Assembly (NCBI GenBank): GCA_951813285.1
Contig: OX638355.1
Span: 680,501 to 744,500, forward strand
Length of the DNA: 64,000 nucleotides
Reading direction: 5' to 3'
Origin: Terriglobia bacterium
GTDB lineage: Bacteria; Acidobacteriota; Terriglobia; Versatilivoradales; Versatilivoraceae
Shown: positions 15,429 to 23,730 of the stretch, piece by piece
Layout: each line of letters starts with the position of its first letter
Position numbering within the stretch: the first letter of the stretch is position 1
Translations under genes and position numbers: made by a program
Notes under the pieces: model-generated
Told to the model about the DNA's origin: nothing
The model's database searches: none
What the model saw: the letters and a program-made list of their open reading frames with translations, nothing else

Positions 15429-18400
15429 ATGACCGATCAACCTCCGTTTCCAGTTAGAAGCATCGTGCGCCGGTGTGCTGCGCCAGATCAAGTCGGAGTG
15501 GTTCGTGACATTGTGCCCAATGAGCAGCTTTGCGAGCGGCTTTACAGGGTTCAGTTCGGTACTCAAACGAGGACGGTGCCAGAACAGGATCTTGAACTGC
15601 TGCCGGACGATACTGATCCTTGGTTAGATCTGCTCAATGGCCGGTTCGAGGGCAGCGAGACATTCCAGAAGCTGCTCACATTTGAACGCCTAAGACGCCC
15701 GCCGAGCAGGGTCGCAACCACCTTTGGTTCTGCGCGGGCAAAACTCTTTCCGTATCAATTTAAGCCACTTCTCAAGTTCCTTGATAACCCGAATCAGCGC
15801 ATCCTGATCGCTGACGACGTCGGCCTCGGCAAGACCATCGAGGCAGGTTATATCCTAAAGGAATTGAAGGCACGCCACGGCCTTGAGCGGGTCGTGGTGG
15901 TTGTCCCCGCCCGGCTAAGGACAAAGTGGAAGACGGAGTTTGAACGGCGGTTCGACGAAACTTTTGAGGTTGTCTCTGCGCAGGAGGTTAGGACCCGGCT
16001 CATCGAACCCGTTCGTCGCGGTGCCGATCTGCCCTCCTTTGCGTGGATCGCATCCTACGAGTCACTGCGTCGTCCAGACATCACGGAAGCACTGGAAGAG
16101 CTGGAGCCACCGATCGATTTAGTGATATTGGACGAAGCGCACAAGGTGCGCAACAGCCAGACCCATCAACATGCACTGGCGAGGGCTTTGTCAAATGCGG
16201 ATGCGATGGTACTGCTCACCGCGACGCCAATTCAAACCAGCCGGGAGAACCTGTTTCAACTGCTGCAACTGCTCGATCCAGTGACGTTCACTAGGTACGA
16301 CGTGTTTGACGCGCAACTCCAAGCGAACCGTCCCGTCGTGCAGGCACTTGCGGCAATTCGTGAGAATCCCCCGAGGATTGACGTGGTTCGAGAACGTCTA
16401 AACAGCTTGCGCGATCAGGATATGACTGCGGAACTGACGAAGAGTGATTTCTTCGCCTCCTTAATTGACCGCTTGGATCCCGCGACTTTGAAGGATCGCA
16501 GTGCCCTCGTTGACCTCCAGCGCGACATGTCGGAACTGAGCCTGACGTCGCAGGTTCTGTCGCGCACGAGGAAAGTCGAGGTCATACCAGATAGGCCCGT
16601 CCGCCGGGCGAAAGCCTGTATGGTGGAGTTTACTCCGGAGGAACGCCGTGTATACGAGGCGATCGGAAAGGTTGTCTTGTTTGCCAACCCGTCCCAAGGG
16701 TGGGGTGCCATGATGGCGGCCATGATGGCCGTGCGCCGCGCCGCAAGTTGCCTGCCTGCCGCGCTCGACCACTTCAGGACAGAATTCAGTCAGAGGTTTG
16801 ATGCACTGTCCCGTAACAGCGACGAGGACTTGGCCGAGGATAACAACGTTCCTGTACCAAGCAGGCAGCTGGCCGAGTTCTGGAAAGGACTGAGGAATGA
16901 CCTGGAGACGGAACTTCTGGTCGACACCAAGTTCGCCAGGCTGAGCAAGGCCCTGGAGGAGCTATGGCGCGACGACAACCGCGTCCAAAGACCTCTGCGC
17001 AAGGTTATCATCTTTTCATTCTTTCCAGGCACTTTGGTCCACCTCTCTCGACGACTGGCGGAGATTGACGTGGAGACGAGGATGATCCACGGTCGTGTCT
17101 CCATTTCGGAACGCGAGCAACTGATTGACGAGTTCCTGCAGGACACCGATGTCCGAGTCCTCTTGTCGTCTGAGGTCGGCAGCGAGGGTCTCGATCTTCA
17201 GCAAGCCTCCGTGGTCATCAATTACGACCTGCCCTGGAACCCCATGATTGTCGAGCAACGCATCGGCCGCATCGACCGGCTGGGACAGGAATCGGGGGTC
17301 CTCACGATCTTAAGTTTGGTGCTGAGCAACACCATAGAGGACCGGATTCTCTACCGATTGTACGAACGCATCGGCATCTTCCAGGAAACCATCGGCGAAA
17401 TCGAGCCAATCCTCGGAGAAAAGATCGAGCAGCTGGCCATTAAGGCGCTACGCAACGAGCTGACCCCCGAAGAGCAGCAGACACAGGCGGACTTGGCAGC
17501 TGACGCATTCCTGCGCGAGCAGCGGGAGGGAGATGTCCTGCAACAGGAGGCCGATCAACTCATCGCGGGCGACCAAGCGTTTCTTGATGAAATTCAAAGC
17601 CTAATTGGGGAACGAAGGGTGCCTACGCCGAAAGAGTTGCACCAGTTTCTTTCCAAATTCATCGCTCAACGCTATCCCGGAAGCGTATTTCCGGAAGAAA
17701 CCCTCGAAACGGTCACGGATATTGCACTAGATGCACGCTTTGCCACGGATATGTTCCAAAAACTAGACATCTCCGCCGACCTTCGTCGGATAGCCTCTCG
17801 TGTCCAACGAGGCGGCTTCCCCGTGACATTTAATGCGGATGCTTTCCTGCGACGACCTCAAAGCGAACTAATTTCGATTCACCACGTTTTTGTGCGCTTG
17901 GCATGTGCGTTACTCGAGGATGACGCTGAACAACTGCACCGAACGTATCATCTTCGGCTTCCAGCAGGAGCGAACGTGAGAGGAGGCGATTTCCTGTTGG
18001 CCGTCCTGGAGTTCACCATTTCCGGAAACCGCGCTAGGACCGAGATTGTGCCCATTTTCTGGGACCTCAAGGAAAACCAGTCGATGGAGCCCCACACTAG
18101 CCGTCACATGTTCATCCTCTTGCTGGACATGGCTGAAAGTGCAGAGGGCGTTCCCATCGCAAGCCAAGCGAGAATTGAACAGGGAATTCTCAACGTCAAG
18201 AATCATCTTGGCCGTATTCGAGCCGAAATGAAATCACGGGAAACTACCCTGCAGGCTGCAAGGGCAGCACGACGCCGTGCCACCCAGCAAGCCACGCTCG
18301 ACGCGAAAGTCAGGGCAGCCAGACTCCGGCTTGAGTTGCTAAAGATTCGCCGGGCAGATGCGTTCGCAGTGCGCATGGCAAAGGCCAGACTTCGTCAGGA

Positions 18401-18530
18401 GAAGCGTCGGCTTGAGGCTTTTCTCAGCGAGTCCGGTGAACAGGCTACCATTAGTGTCGAAGATCGCGAGGTTGCGGTCGCGCTGGTTTCCATTGCAGGC
18501 CGGGGGCTTGAATCTGGAGCAGCGATGTGA
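15429..18530 (+). CDS. SNF2/RapA-like superfamily 2 helicase
   Basis: A 1033-residue ATP-dependent DNA translocase or remodeller. The Walker A motif is DDVGLGKT (129-136), the Walker B is DEAH (235-238) and motif III is LTATP (263-267). The C-terminal helicase lobe has IIFSFFPGTLVHLSRRL, SSEVGSEGLDLQQA and IVEQRIGRIDRLGQ. The N-terminal 60 residues resemble the small beta-rich domain before SNF2 cores. The last 130 residues are long, charged helices likely to be coiled coil. It resembles helicases of defence systems (DrmD, DpdE, RapA-like) rather than a housekeeping enzyme. Its stop overlaps the next start (ATGTGA), so the two are coupled. It has lower GC than genes outside the island. Confidence 0.88.
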   Translation: MTDQPPFPVRSIVRRCAAPDQVGVVRDIVPNEQLCERLYRVQFGTQTRTVPEQDLELLPDDTDPWLDLLNGRFEGSETFQKLLTFERLRRPPSRVATTFGSARAKLFPYQFKPLLKFLDNPNQRILIADDVGLGKTIEAGYILKELKARHGLERVVVVVPARLRTKWKTEFERRFDETFEVVSAQEVRTRLIEPVRRGADLPSFAWIASYESLRRPDITEALEELEPPIDLVILDEAHKVRNSQTHQHALARALSNADAMVLLTATPIQTSRENLFQLLQLLDPVTFTRYDVFDAQLQANRPVVQALAAIRENPPRIDVVRERLNSLRDQDMTAELTKSDFFASLIDRLDPATLKDRSALVDLQRDMSELSLTSQVLSRTRKVEVIPDRPVRRAKACMVEFTPEERRVYEAIGKVVLFANPSQGWGAMMAAMMAVRRAASCLPAALDHFRTEFSQRFDALSRNSDEDLAEDNNVPVPSRQLAEFWKGLRNDLETELLVDTKFARLSKALEELWRDDNRVQRPLRKVIIFSFFPGTLVHLSRRLAEIDVETRMIHGRVSISEREQLIDEFLQDTDVRVLLSSEVGSEGLDLQQASVVINYDLPWNPMIVEQRIGRIDRLGQESGVLTILSLVLSNTIEDRILYRLYERIGIFQETIGEIEPILGEKIEQLAIKALRNELTPEEQQTQADLAADAFLREQREGDVLQQEADQLIAGDQAFLDEIQSLIGERRVPTPKELHQFLSKFIAQRYPGSVFPEETLETVTDIALDARFATDMFQKLDISADLRRIASRVQRGGFPVTFNADAFLRRPQSELISIHHVFVRLACALLEDDAEQLHRTYHLRLPAGANVRGGDFLLAVLEFTISGNRARTEIVPIFWDLKENQSMEPHTSRHMFILLLDMAESAEGVPIASQARIEQGILNVKNHLGRIRAEMKSRETTLQAARAARRRATQQATLDAKVRAARLRLELLKIRRADAFAVRMAKARLRQEKRRLEAFLSESGEQATISVEDREVAVALVSIAGRGLESGAAM

Positions 18531-19987
18531 CTCTGGTTGATTGGCTGCGGTCTGGATTGCGGAAACTGCGCACGAGCCGCAGCGTTCTAGAAACTCCGTC
18601 TACGATGGGTGTGGGTACGTCCATGCCCCAAGCCCGGGGCGATTCCCCACCACCGCGACATGTTCACCTCGGAGTAGATTTTGGCACCTGCTGGTCGAAG
18701 CTCGTTCTGCGCGACTATCAGGCACCCACTGACCGATGTTTGGTTGTCCGTCCAGGAGACACTTTCAATGCCGGCGAGAATTACCGCATTCCGTCGAGTG
18801 TGACCGTCGAGGGTAACCGATTGCACTTCGGCTGGAGCGGACAGCTTAGGACACCTCAAGCAGAAACCCACGTTATCAGGTCTCCTAAGATGCGCGCTGC
18901 GTTCCCTTCAATCTTTGGCGGCTTGGACCACAATCTCCGCTTGAGCGCAGAAGATGTCTCTATTCTCGTGGTTACCTACCTATTGCAGGTGGGGCGTAGT
19001 TGTGCCCAGGCTTATTGCAGTGCACTGTCTCCGCCTGCGACGCCGCGTATGTCGATGTCAATGGGGGTGCCCATGAGCGTGTTGGACCAGGGTCCCTTGC
19101 GGAACCGGTTTCTAACAATTGCACGGGTTGCGTTCGACATATGGAAGGCTGAAAAAGAACAGCCATCATTCGCCGACGGCATCGACATCGATCGAGCCCG
19201 GGCGTTGATCGCTTCAGCGCGAAGTCGAACAACCGACCGACCAGTGTCTTCTACTCGTAATTGGATTCGGTCTGAGGCAGAGGCTGGGCTTCTGTGGATT
19301 TTTAGGTCGCCTCTTGTTCCTGAGGGCCTCTACGGGTGTGTCGATGTCGGCGCCGGAACGACCGACGTCAGCTTCTTTCGCCTTCGGTCGCGCCATGAGG
19401 GAAATGCATGGGTGAAGGACGCGCTCGGCTTCTACAGTGCACGTTCATCCCCTCCAGCAATGGATGCGCTCGACGAGTGTTTGGCGGAGATACGCGGTGG
19501 TGCTGTTTCGCCTGCTTTCCTGCGCGGCAACGAGGATACAATTATCAAGAGGCATGGGGTGGCGGGACATGAGTGTGTCCAGTCGGTGTGCACACAGATC
19601 TTCGACACCTACTGCCGCACTTGGCGCGACGCATACGTTAAGGAGATGCGCGAGAGCTCCTGGTACAAATACAGGCTCTTTGTACTTGGGGGCGGAAGCA
19701 AGGTCGATCTCGTTGCACAATCCTTGCGTAAATCCGTCTGGCCGGGACGACTCACTGACCGCGATATTGGCAACGCTGGCTTTCCAGACGATTTGTACGA
19801 TTGGCCTGACAACGGACAGCTGCAGCCGTTCCGTGAGGACGCCACGTTCCTGTTGGTCGCATACGGCCTGTCATACTTGGGTACAGACGTGCCAATAGTG
19901 GACAAACCGAGCAAGATACGGCCATTGATTATCCAGCAACGTGTACACTTGCCCATCGACCAGAACGAAAAGTACCAAGATAGGTAG
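18527..19987 (+). CDS. Hsp70/actin-fold ATPase-like protein
   Basis: A 486-residue protein with the nucleotide-binding signatures of the actin/Hsp70/sugar-kinase fold. The phosphate-1 motif is LGVDFGTCWSKLVL (48-61), phosphate-2 is CVDVGAGTTDVSFF (271-284), and the adenosine motif is LFVLGGGSKVDLV (384-395). There is no Hsp70 peptide-binding domain. The first 45 residues are basic and probably disordered. The GTG start overlaps the helicase stop by four bases, so the two proteins are made together, and a joint role is likely, perhaps as an ATP-driven switch or assembly factor for the helicase. I cannot name the family. The 3' end is 74 bases from the IS630 insertion. Confidence 0.75.
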   Translation: MTLVDWLRSGLRKLRTSRSVLETPSTMGVGTSMPQARGDSPPPRHVHLGVDFGTCWSKLVLRDYQAPTDRCLVVRPGDTFNAGENYRIPSSVTVEGNRLHFGWSGQLRTPQAETHVIRSPKMRAAFPSIFGGLDHNLRLSAEDVSILVVTYLLQVGRSCAQAYCSALSPPATPRMSMSMGVPMSVLDQGPLRNRFLTIARVAFDIWKAEKEQPSFADGIDIDRARALIASARSRTTDRPVSSTRNWIRSEAEAGLLWIFRSPLVPEGLYGCVDVGAGTTDVSFFRLRSRHEGNAWVKDALGFYSARSSPPAMDALDECLAEIRGGAVSPAFLRGNEDTIIKRHGVAGHECVQSVCTQIFDTYCRTWRDAYVKEMRESSWYKYRLFVLGGGSKVDLVAQSLRKSVWPGRLTDRDIGNAGFPDDLYDWPDNGQLQPFREDATFLLVAYGLSYLGTDVPIVDKPSKIRPLIIQQRVHLPIDQNEKYQDR

Positions 19988-20061
19988 CCTGAAGACCTTG
20001 CTGCCAGACTTGGCTTGAGGGGACAGCCCGCGTACCAATAAACAGCGCCCAATCTCTGCGC

Positions 20062-21223
20062 TAGTGTCCTGACATTGAAATGGGTTTAATTAATTAACGA
20101 TGGCCAAAGCCTCTTTGGCTCGTTGAATCTTGGCGAGGATGGCTTCGCCTTTTGTATGCCATGTGTAGCGTTGAGGATCCGCGTTGCGGTCGGCCAGATA
20201 GGATTCGATGGCGCGAACCAGTTCGGGGACGCTGCGAAAGCTGCCGTCGCGAATCACATCGCTGGTAAGATCGGCGAAGAAGCGTTCGACAAGATTCAGC
20301 CAGGAGCTCCCGGTCGGCGTGAAGTGGCAGTGGATGCGTGGATGACGGTCGACCCAACGGCGGACATGTTCATGCTTATGAGTACTGTAGTTGTCGACAA
20401 TGAGGTGAATGGCCAGCGACTTGGGTGTTTCCCGTTCGATCTGCTTGAGGAAACGCAACCACTCCACATGGGTGTGCCGCTGTTCAGTCCGGGAAATCAG
20501 CTTGCCGTCCAGGTAGTTGAGAGCCGCAAACAAGGTGATGGTGCCGTGTCGCTTGTAGTCATGAGTTCGGGTGCGAATGTGGCCGATTCCTAAGGGCAAT
20601 CCCGGCTGACTGCGTTCCAGAGCCTGACACTGGGTTTTCTCGTCACAGCAGAGCACAAGTGCTTTCTCGGGAGGATCCAGGTAGAGACCGATGACATCCC
20701 AGAATTTCTGCTCGAACTTCGGATCTTTCGACAGCTTGAATGTCCGCGTGCGATGAGGCTTCAAGTCGTTACGCTTCCAGATCGTGTGGACCGTGTGGCG
20801 CGAAACGCCGACTTCCTTCGCCATGCTGCGCAAACTCCATCGCGTCCGTCCCGGTGGCGGCTGGGTCACTTTCACGATGATTTGTTCGACTGTCTCCATG
20901 GGCACCCGCGGCTTGCGCCCTCGTCCCGCTTTGTCGTTCAAGCCGTCCAGGCCGGCCTGCTGGAAGCGCCTCGACCACTTGCTGACGCACGGCAAGCTGA
21001 CGTTCAATCGTTGAGCCACTTCCTCGACCTTGACCCCTTCGCTCCGGAGCAGGACAATCTCGGCGCGCAAGCTATCGCGCTTCGAACTCGTGCTGGAACT
21101 AACCCGGCGCTGTAACTCTCGACGTTCACCGGCTGTGAGCTTGAGGACTGTAATCGGACGGGCCATGCCCCATACTATAGCATCGAATCATTATTATTAA
21201 ATATTAAATAGATGTCAGGACAC
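20062..21223 (-). mobile_element. IS630-family insertion sequence, complete
   Basis: The element is bounded by GTGTCCTGACAT (20062-20073) and ATGTCAGGACAC (21212-21223), perfect 12-bp inverted ends. Each end is flanked by TA (20060-20061 and 21224-21225), the target duplication made by IS630/Tc1-mariner-type elements. It holds one transposase gene in the opposite direction to the surrounding island genes. It lies between the Hsp70-like and DGQHR genes; taking it out and leaving one TA leaves a gap of about 140 bases. An intact gene and perfect ends suggest recent arrival. Confidence 0.93.
20090..21166 (-). CDS. IS630-family transposase
   Basis: A 358-residue transposase that appears intact. 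Two helix-turn-helix segments are present at the N-terminus: VEEVAQRLNVSLPCVSKWSR (47-66) and WSLRSMAKEVGVSRHTVHTI (110-129). The catalytic acids are D175 in LVLCCDEKTQ, D258 in IHLIVDNYSTH and E294 in SSWLNLVERFFA, the usual IS630 DDE arrangement. It would cut and paste the element at TA sites. It is the only minus-strand gene within the island, and it ends 28 bases from the left inverted repeat. Confidence 0.95.
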   Translation of the reverse strand: MARPITVLKLTAGERRELQRRVSSSTSSKRDSLRAEIVLLRSEGVKVEEVAQRLNVSLPCVSKWSRRFQQAGLDGLNDKAGRGRKPRVPMETVEQIIVKVTQPPPGRTRWSLRSMAKEVGVSRHTVHTIWKRNDLKPHRTRTFKLSKDPKFEQKFWDVIGLYLDPPEKALVLCCDEKTQCQALERSQPGLPLGIGHIRTRTHDYKRHGTITLFAALNYLDGKLISRTEQRHTHVEWLRFLKQIERETPKSLAIHLIVDNYSTHKHEHVRRWVDRHPRIHCHFTPTGSSWLNLVERFFADLTSDVIRDGSFRSVPELVRAIESYLADRNADPQRYTWHTKGEAILAKIQRAKEALAIVN

Positions 21224-21290
21224 TAGTAGCTTCTCTTGGCCAGCTTGGTCCTTCTCTCAACCACTTTTTGAATCAGGAGCGATCTGTGGC

Positions 21291-23594
21291 ATGACCGACC
21301 AATTCCTAGGACCCCTTGTCTCAGGCGATGAGATCACTGCAGAGCTCAAACGTAGGAAAAAGAAGGATGTGTACAAGTCTGTCTCGGGTTCGTCGAAGAA
21401 GCTCATAGCTGCAAAGGTCAGGCTAGCAGAGGCTGAAGGTTGGCGGACGTTCAAGAAATACGTTAAGTCAACGCGGATGGCAAAGGCAAAGCCTAGTGAC
21501 GAGCAGCTTGAAGACGAAGTCTGGAGCATTCTCGCTCAGATGGGCTTCAAAGAGATGAGTAAAGGGCGGCAGTTCACGGTCGCCGTCGGGGATGGACTGC
21601 CACCCCGCCAGATCGATGCATTCGCCAAAGACGATGAGACCGTAATCATCGTCGAGTGCACGCGACGCAACACGCCGGGCAAGAAGAGCATGGACGAACT
21701 GATTCAGAAGATCAGGGCTAACCGCGAAAACATACTCAATTCGATCCGCAAAGCCTACGATCGGCAGGTCAATCTCAAAGTCAAACATGTCATCGCTACA
21801 AGAAACATCTCATGGGGAGATGCGGACCTTGCCAAGTGCAAACAAGCGCAGATTGCGGTGATCACAGGCGGCGAACTCAACTACTATGCGAAACTCGTGC
21901 AGAACCTTAAGCACGCGGCGCGCTACCAGTTTTTGGCGCATATGTTTGAAGGACAGAAGATTGAAGGCCTAGCCAAGGAAGTTGTAGCCACCCGAGGCAA
22001 TATGGGTGGTGAGACGTTCTACACTTTCCTCATCCGCCCCGATGAGCTTTTGAAGATCGCCTACGTCGGCCACAAGGCAAGCCGGGACATCGAGAACTTG
22101 GAAACCTACCAGCGCATGCTCCAGCCGCGCCGTCTGAAGAGGATTGCTGAGTACATCAATGGCGGTGGCAAGTTTCCGACGAACATCGTTGTCAACCTGA
22201 AGACTAGCAGGAGGAACAAGCTGAGGTTCGATGTGAAATATAAGTATGGTGAAGAGGCCTTGGGTACACTTGATCTGCCACCGATATATGCTTCCGCCTG
22301 GATCATTGATGGCCAACATAGGCTCTACGGCTACGCCTATGCGCGTGGGAAAGATGGCTTCAATCAGGATTCATCGGCCTTGCCCGTGCTTGCTTATGAG
22401 AACCTCCCTGCCGAAAAAGAGATGAACCTCTTCATCGATATCAACAGCAAGCAGGTCAAGGTGAGCACGGGCCTGTTGGTTGAGCTTTACGCCGACCTTC
22501 ATTGGCGCTCGTCCGACCCTGAAGAAGCGTTCCAGGCCCTACTCTCGCGTATTGCCTCACGACTTAACAGCGAGAAGACCTCGCCGCTTCACGACCGCAT
22601 GGTCGTCACTGGTAAGAAAAAGAATCCGTATCGCTGCTTGACGCAGACCTCAATCCGAGACGGTCTCAGCGTTGCCAAGCTATTAGGAACGTTAAGCAAG
22701 CGTGAGATTGCGCCGGGTCCGCTGTCCACGGGCAGGGCGGATGACTATGACGCGAACCTCAAGAAGGGCCTAGCGGTACTTTCGGAGTGCCTCTCGATGT
22801 TCGCGACCGAGCTCACGAACCACTGGAAGCTCGGCGATGGTTCCGGAGGATATCTGTGCACGAATAACGGCATCCGGGCTCTGTTTCACGTAATCAAAGA
22901 CCTTGCTGACCATATCCGGCAGCAGGAGGGTGCGGACCTTTACCTCTCCAATGCCGATGAGACCATCACTGCAATCAAGCCATATCTTCAGGTGCTGATC
23001 GACTATTACAAGAGTGCCTCAGGCCAAGAAGTCCAAGCCTTCCGTCGCATCGGCTCGTCGCTGACAGCCGTTCGGCAACAAGCCTACGGCATGGAAGCCC
23101 AGATCCAGAACAAGCATCCTAATTTCAAACCAGCAGGATTGCAGGAATATCTGGACTCTCTTGATGAGAAAGGCACCGAGGAAACACGAACGAAGGTTCT
23201 CCGGATTCAGAAGAGAATTTTTGACTACGTCATTGACGTGTTGAAAAAGGAATACGGAACGAAAGACAAGGCTTGGTGGGTCCGGGGGGTGCCATCCAAA
23301 ATTCGCATAGACTGCAGTGGCAGATGGGAGGCTAAAAATCGTGAAGGCGAGGAAGAAGGTCAGCTTTACCTGCTGAACTATGTCGACATCTGCATTCAGA
23401 ATTGGGACTTGGTCAAATACGTAATTTCACTTGACGCCAATGACAAAGAAGCCAAAAAAGCAAATACGAAGTGGATTAAGGACCTCAACGACGTTCGCAA
23501 TAAAGTCTCTCATCCCGAGCAAGGCGTTCTGAACACAGTCCAAGTCGCTAAAGTTAAAGAAATTTACGATAAGGTCGAGGCGTATTTCCCTTAG
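21291..23594 (+). CDS. REase-like / DGQHR (DndB-like) / HEPN fusion protein
   Basis: A 767-residue multidomain protein. Residues about 70-200 resemble a restriction-endonuclease fold: MGFKEMSKGRQFTVAVG, QIDAFAKDDETVIIVECTRR (107-126). The usual ExK is E-C-T here, so the nuclease may be altered. Residues about 235-500 form a DGQHR domain with WIIDGQHRLYGYAYA (DGQHR at 340-344) and LFIDINSKQVKVS (380-392), as in DndB of phosphorothioate systems. The C-terminus (about 660-767) looks like a Swt1-type HEPN domain, with DLNDVRNKVSHPEQG giving R736-x4-H741, the RNase signature. The ATG has AGGAG about 14 bases upstream. It is likely to sense or act on DNA, with a possible RNase effector end. Domain calls are by motif only. 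Confidence 0.8.
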   Translation: MTDQFLGPLVSGDEITAELKRRKKKDVYKSVSGSSKKLIAAKVRLAEAEGWRTFKKYVKSTRMAKAKPSDEQLEDEVWSILAQMGFKEMSKGRQFTVAVGDGLPPRQIDAFAKDDETVIIVECTRRNTPGKKSMDELIQKIRANRENILNSIRKAYDRQVNLKVKHVIATRNISWGDADLAKCKQAQIAVITGGELNYYAKLVQNLKHAARYQFLAHMFEGQKIEGLAKEVVATRGNMGGETFYTFLIRPDELLKIAYVGHKASRDIENLETYQRMLQPRRLKRIAEYINGGGKFPTNIVVNLKTSRRNKLRFDVKYKYGEEALGTLDLPPIYASAWIIDGQHRLYGYAYARGKDGFNQDSSALPVLAYENLPAEKEMNLFIDINSKQVKVSTGLLVELYADLHWRSSDPEEAFQALLSRIASRLNSEKTSPLHDRMVVTGKKKNPYRCLTQTSIRDGLSVAKLLGTLSKREIAPGPLSTGRADDYDANLKKGLAVLSECLSMFATELTNHWKLGDGSGGYLCTNNGIRALFHVIKDLADHIRQQEGADLYLSNADETITAIKPYLQVLIDYYKSASGQEVQAFRRIGSSLTAVRQQAYGMEAQIQNKHPNFKPAGLQEYLDSLDEKGTEETRTKVLRIQKRIFDYVIDVLKKEYGTKDKAWWVRGVPSKIRIDCSGRWEAKNREGEEEGQLYLLNYVDICIQNWDLVKYVISLDANDKEAKKANTKWIKDLNDVRNKVSHPEQGVLNTVQVAKVKEIYDKVEAYFP

Positions 23595-23730
23595 GATATC
23601 TTGCAAAATCAGGCGGTTGGGTAGCTGGTGCCAGCGCTGTTTGTGGAGTGGATTCAAAGCCGGGCAGAAGCTAGACCGACTAACTTTGTCTCTTTAGGCA
23701 GGGTGTACAGGACGCGATTCGAGACAGATC

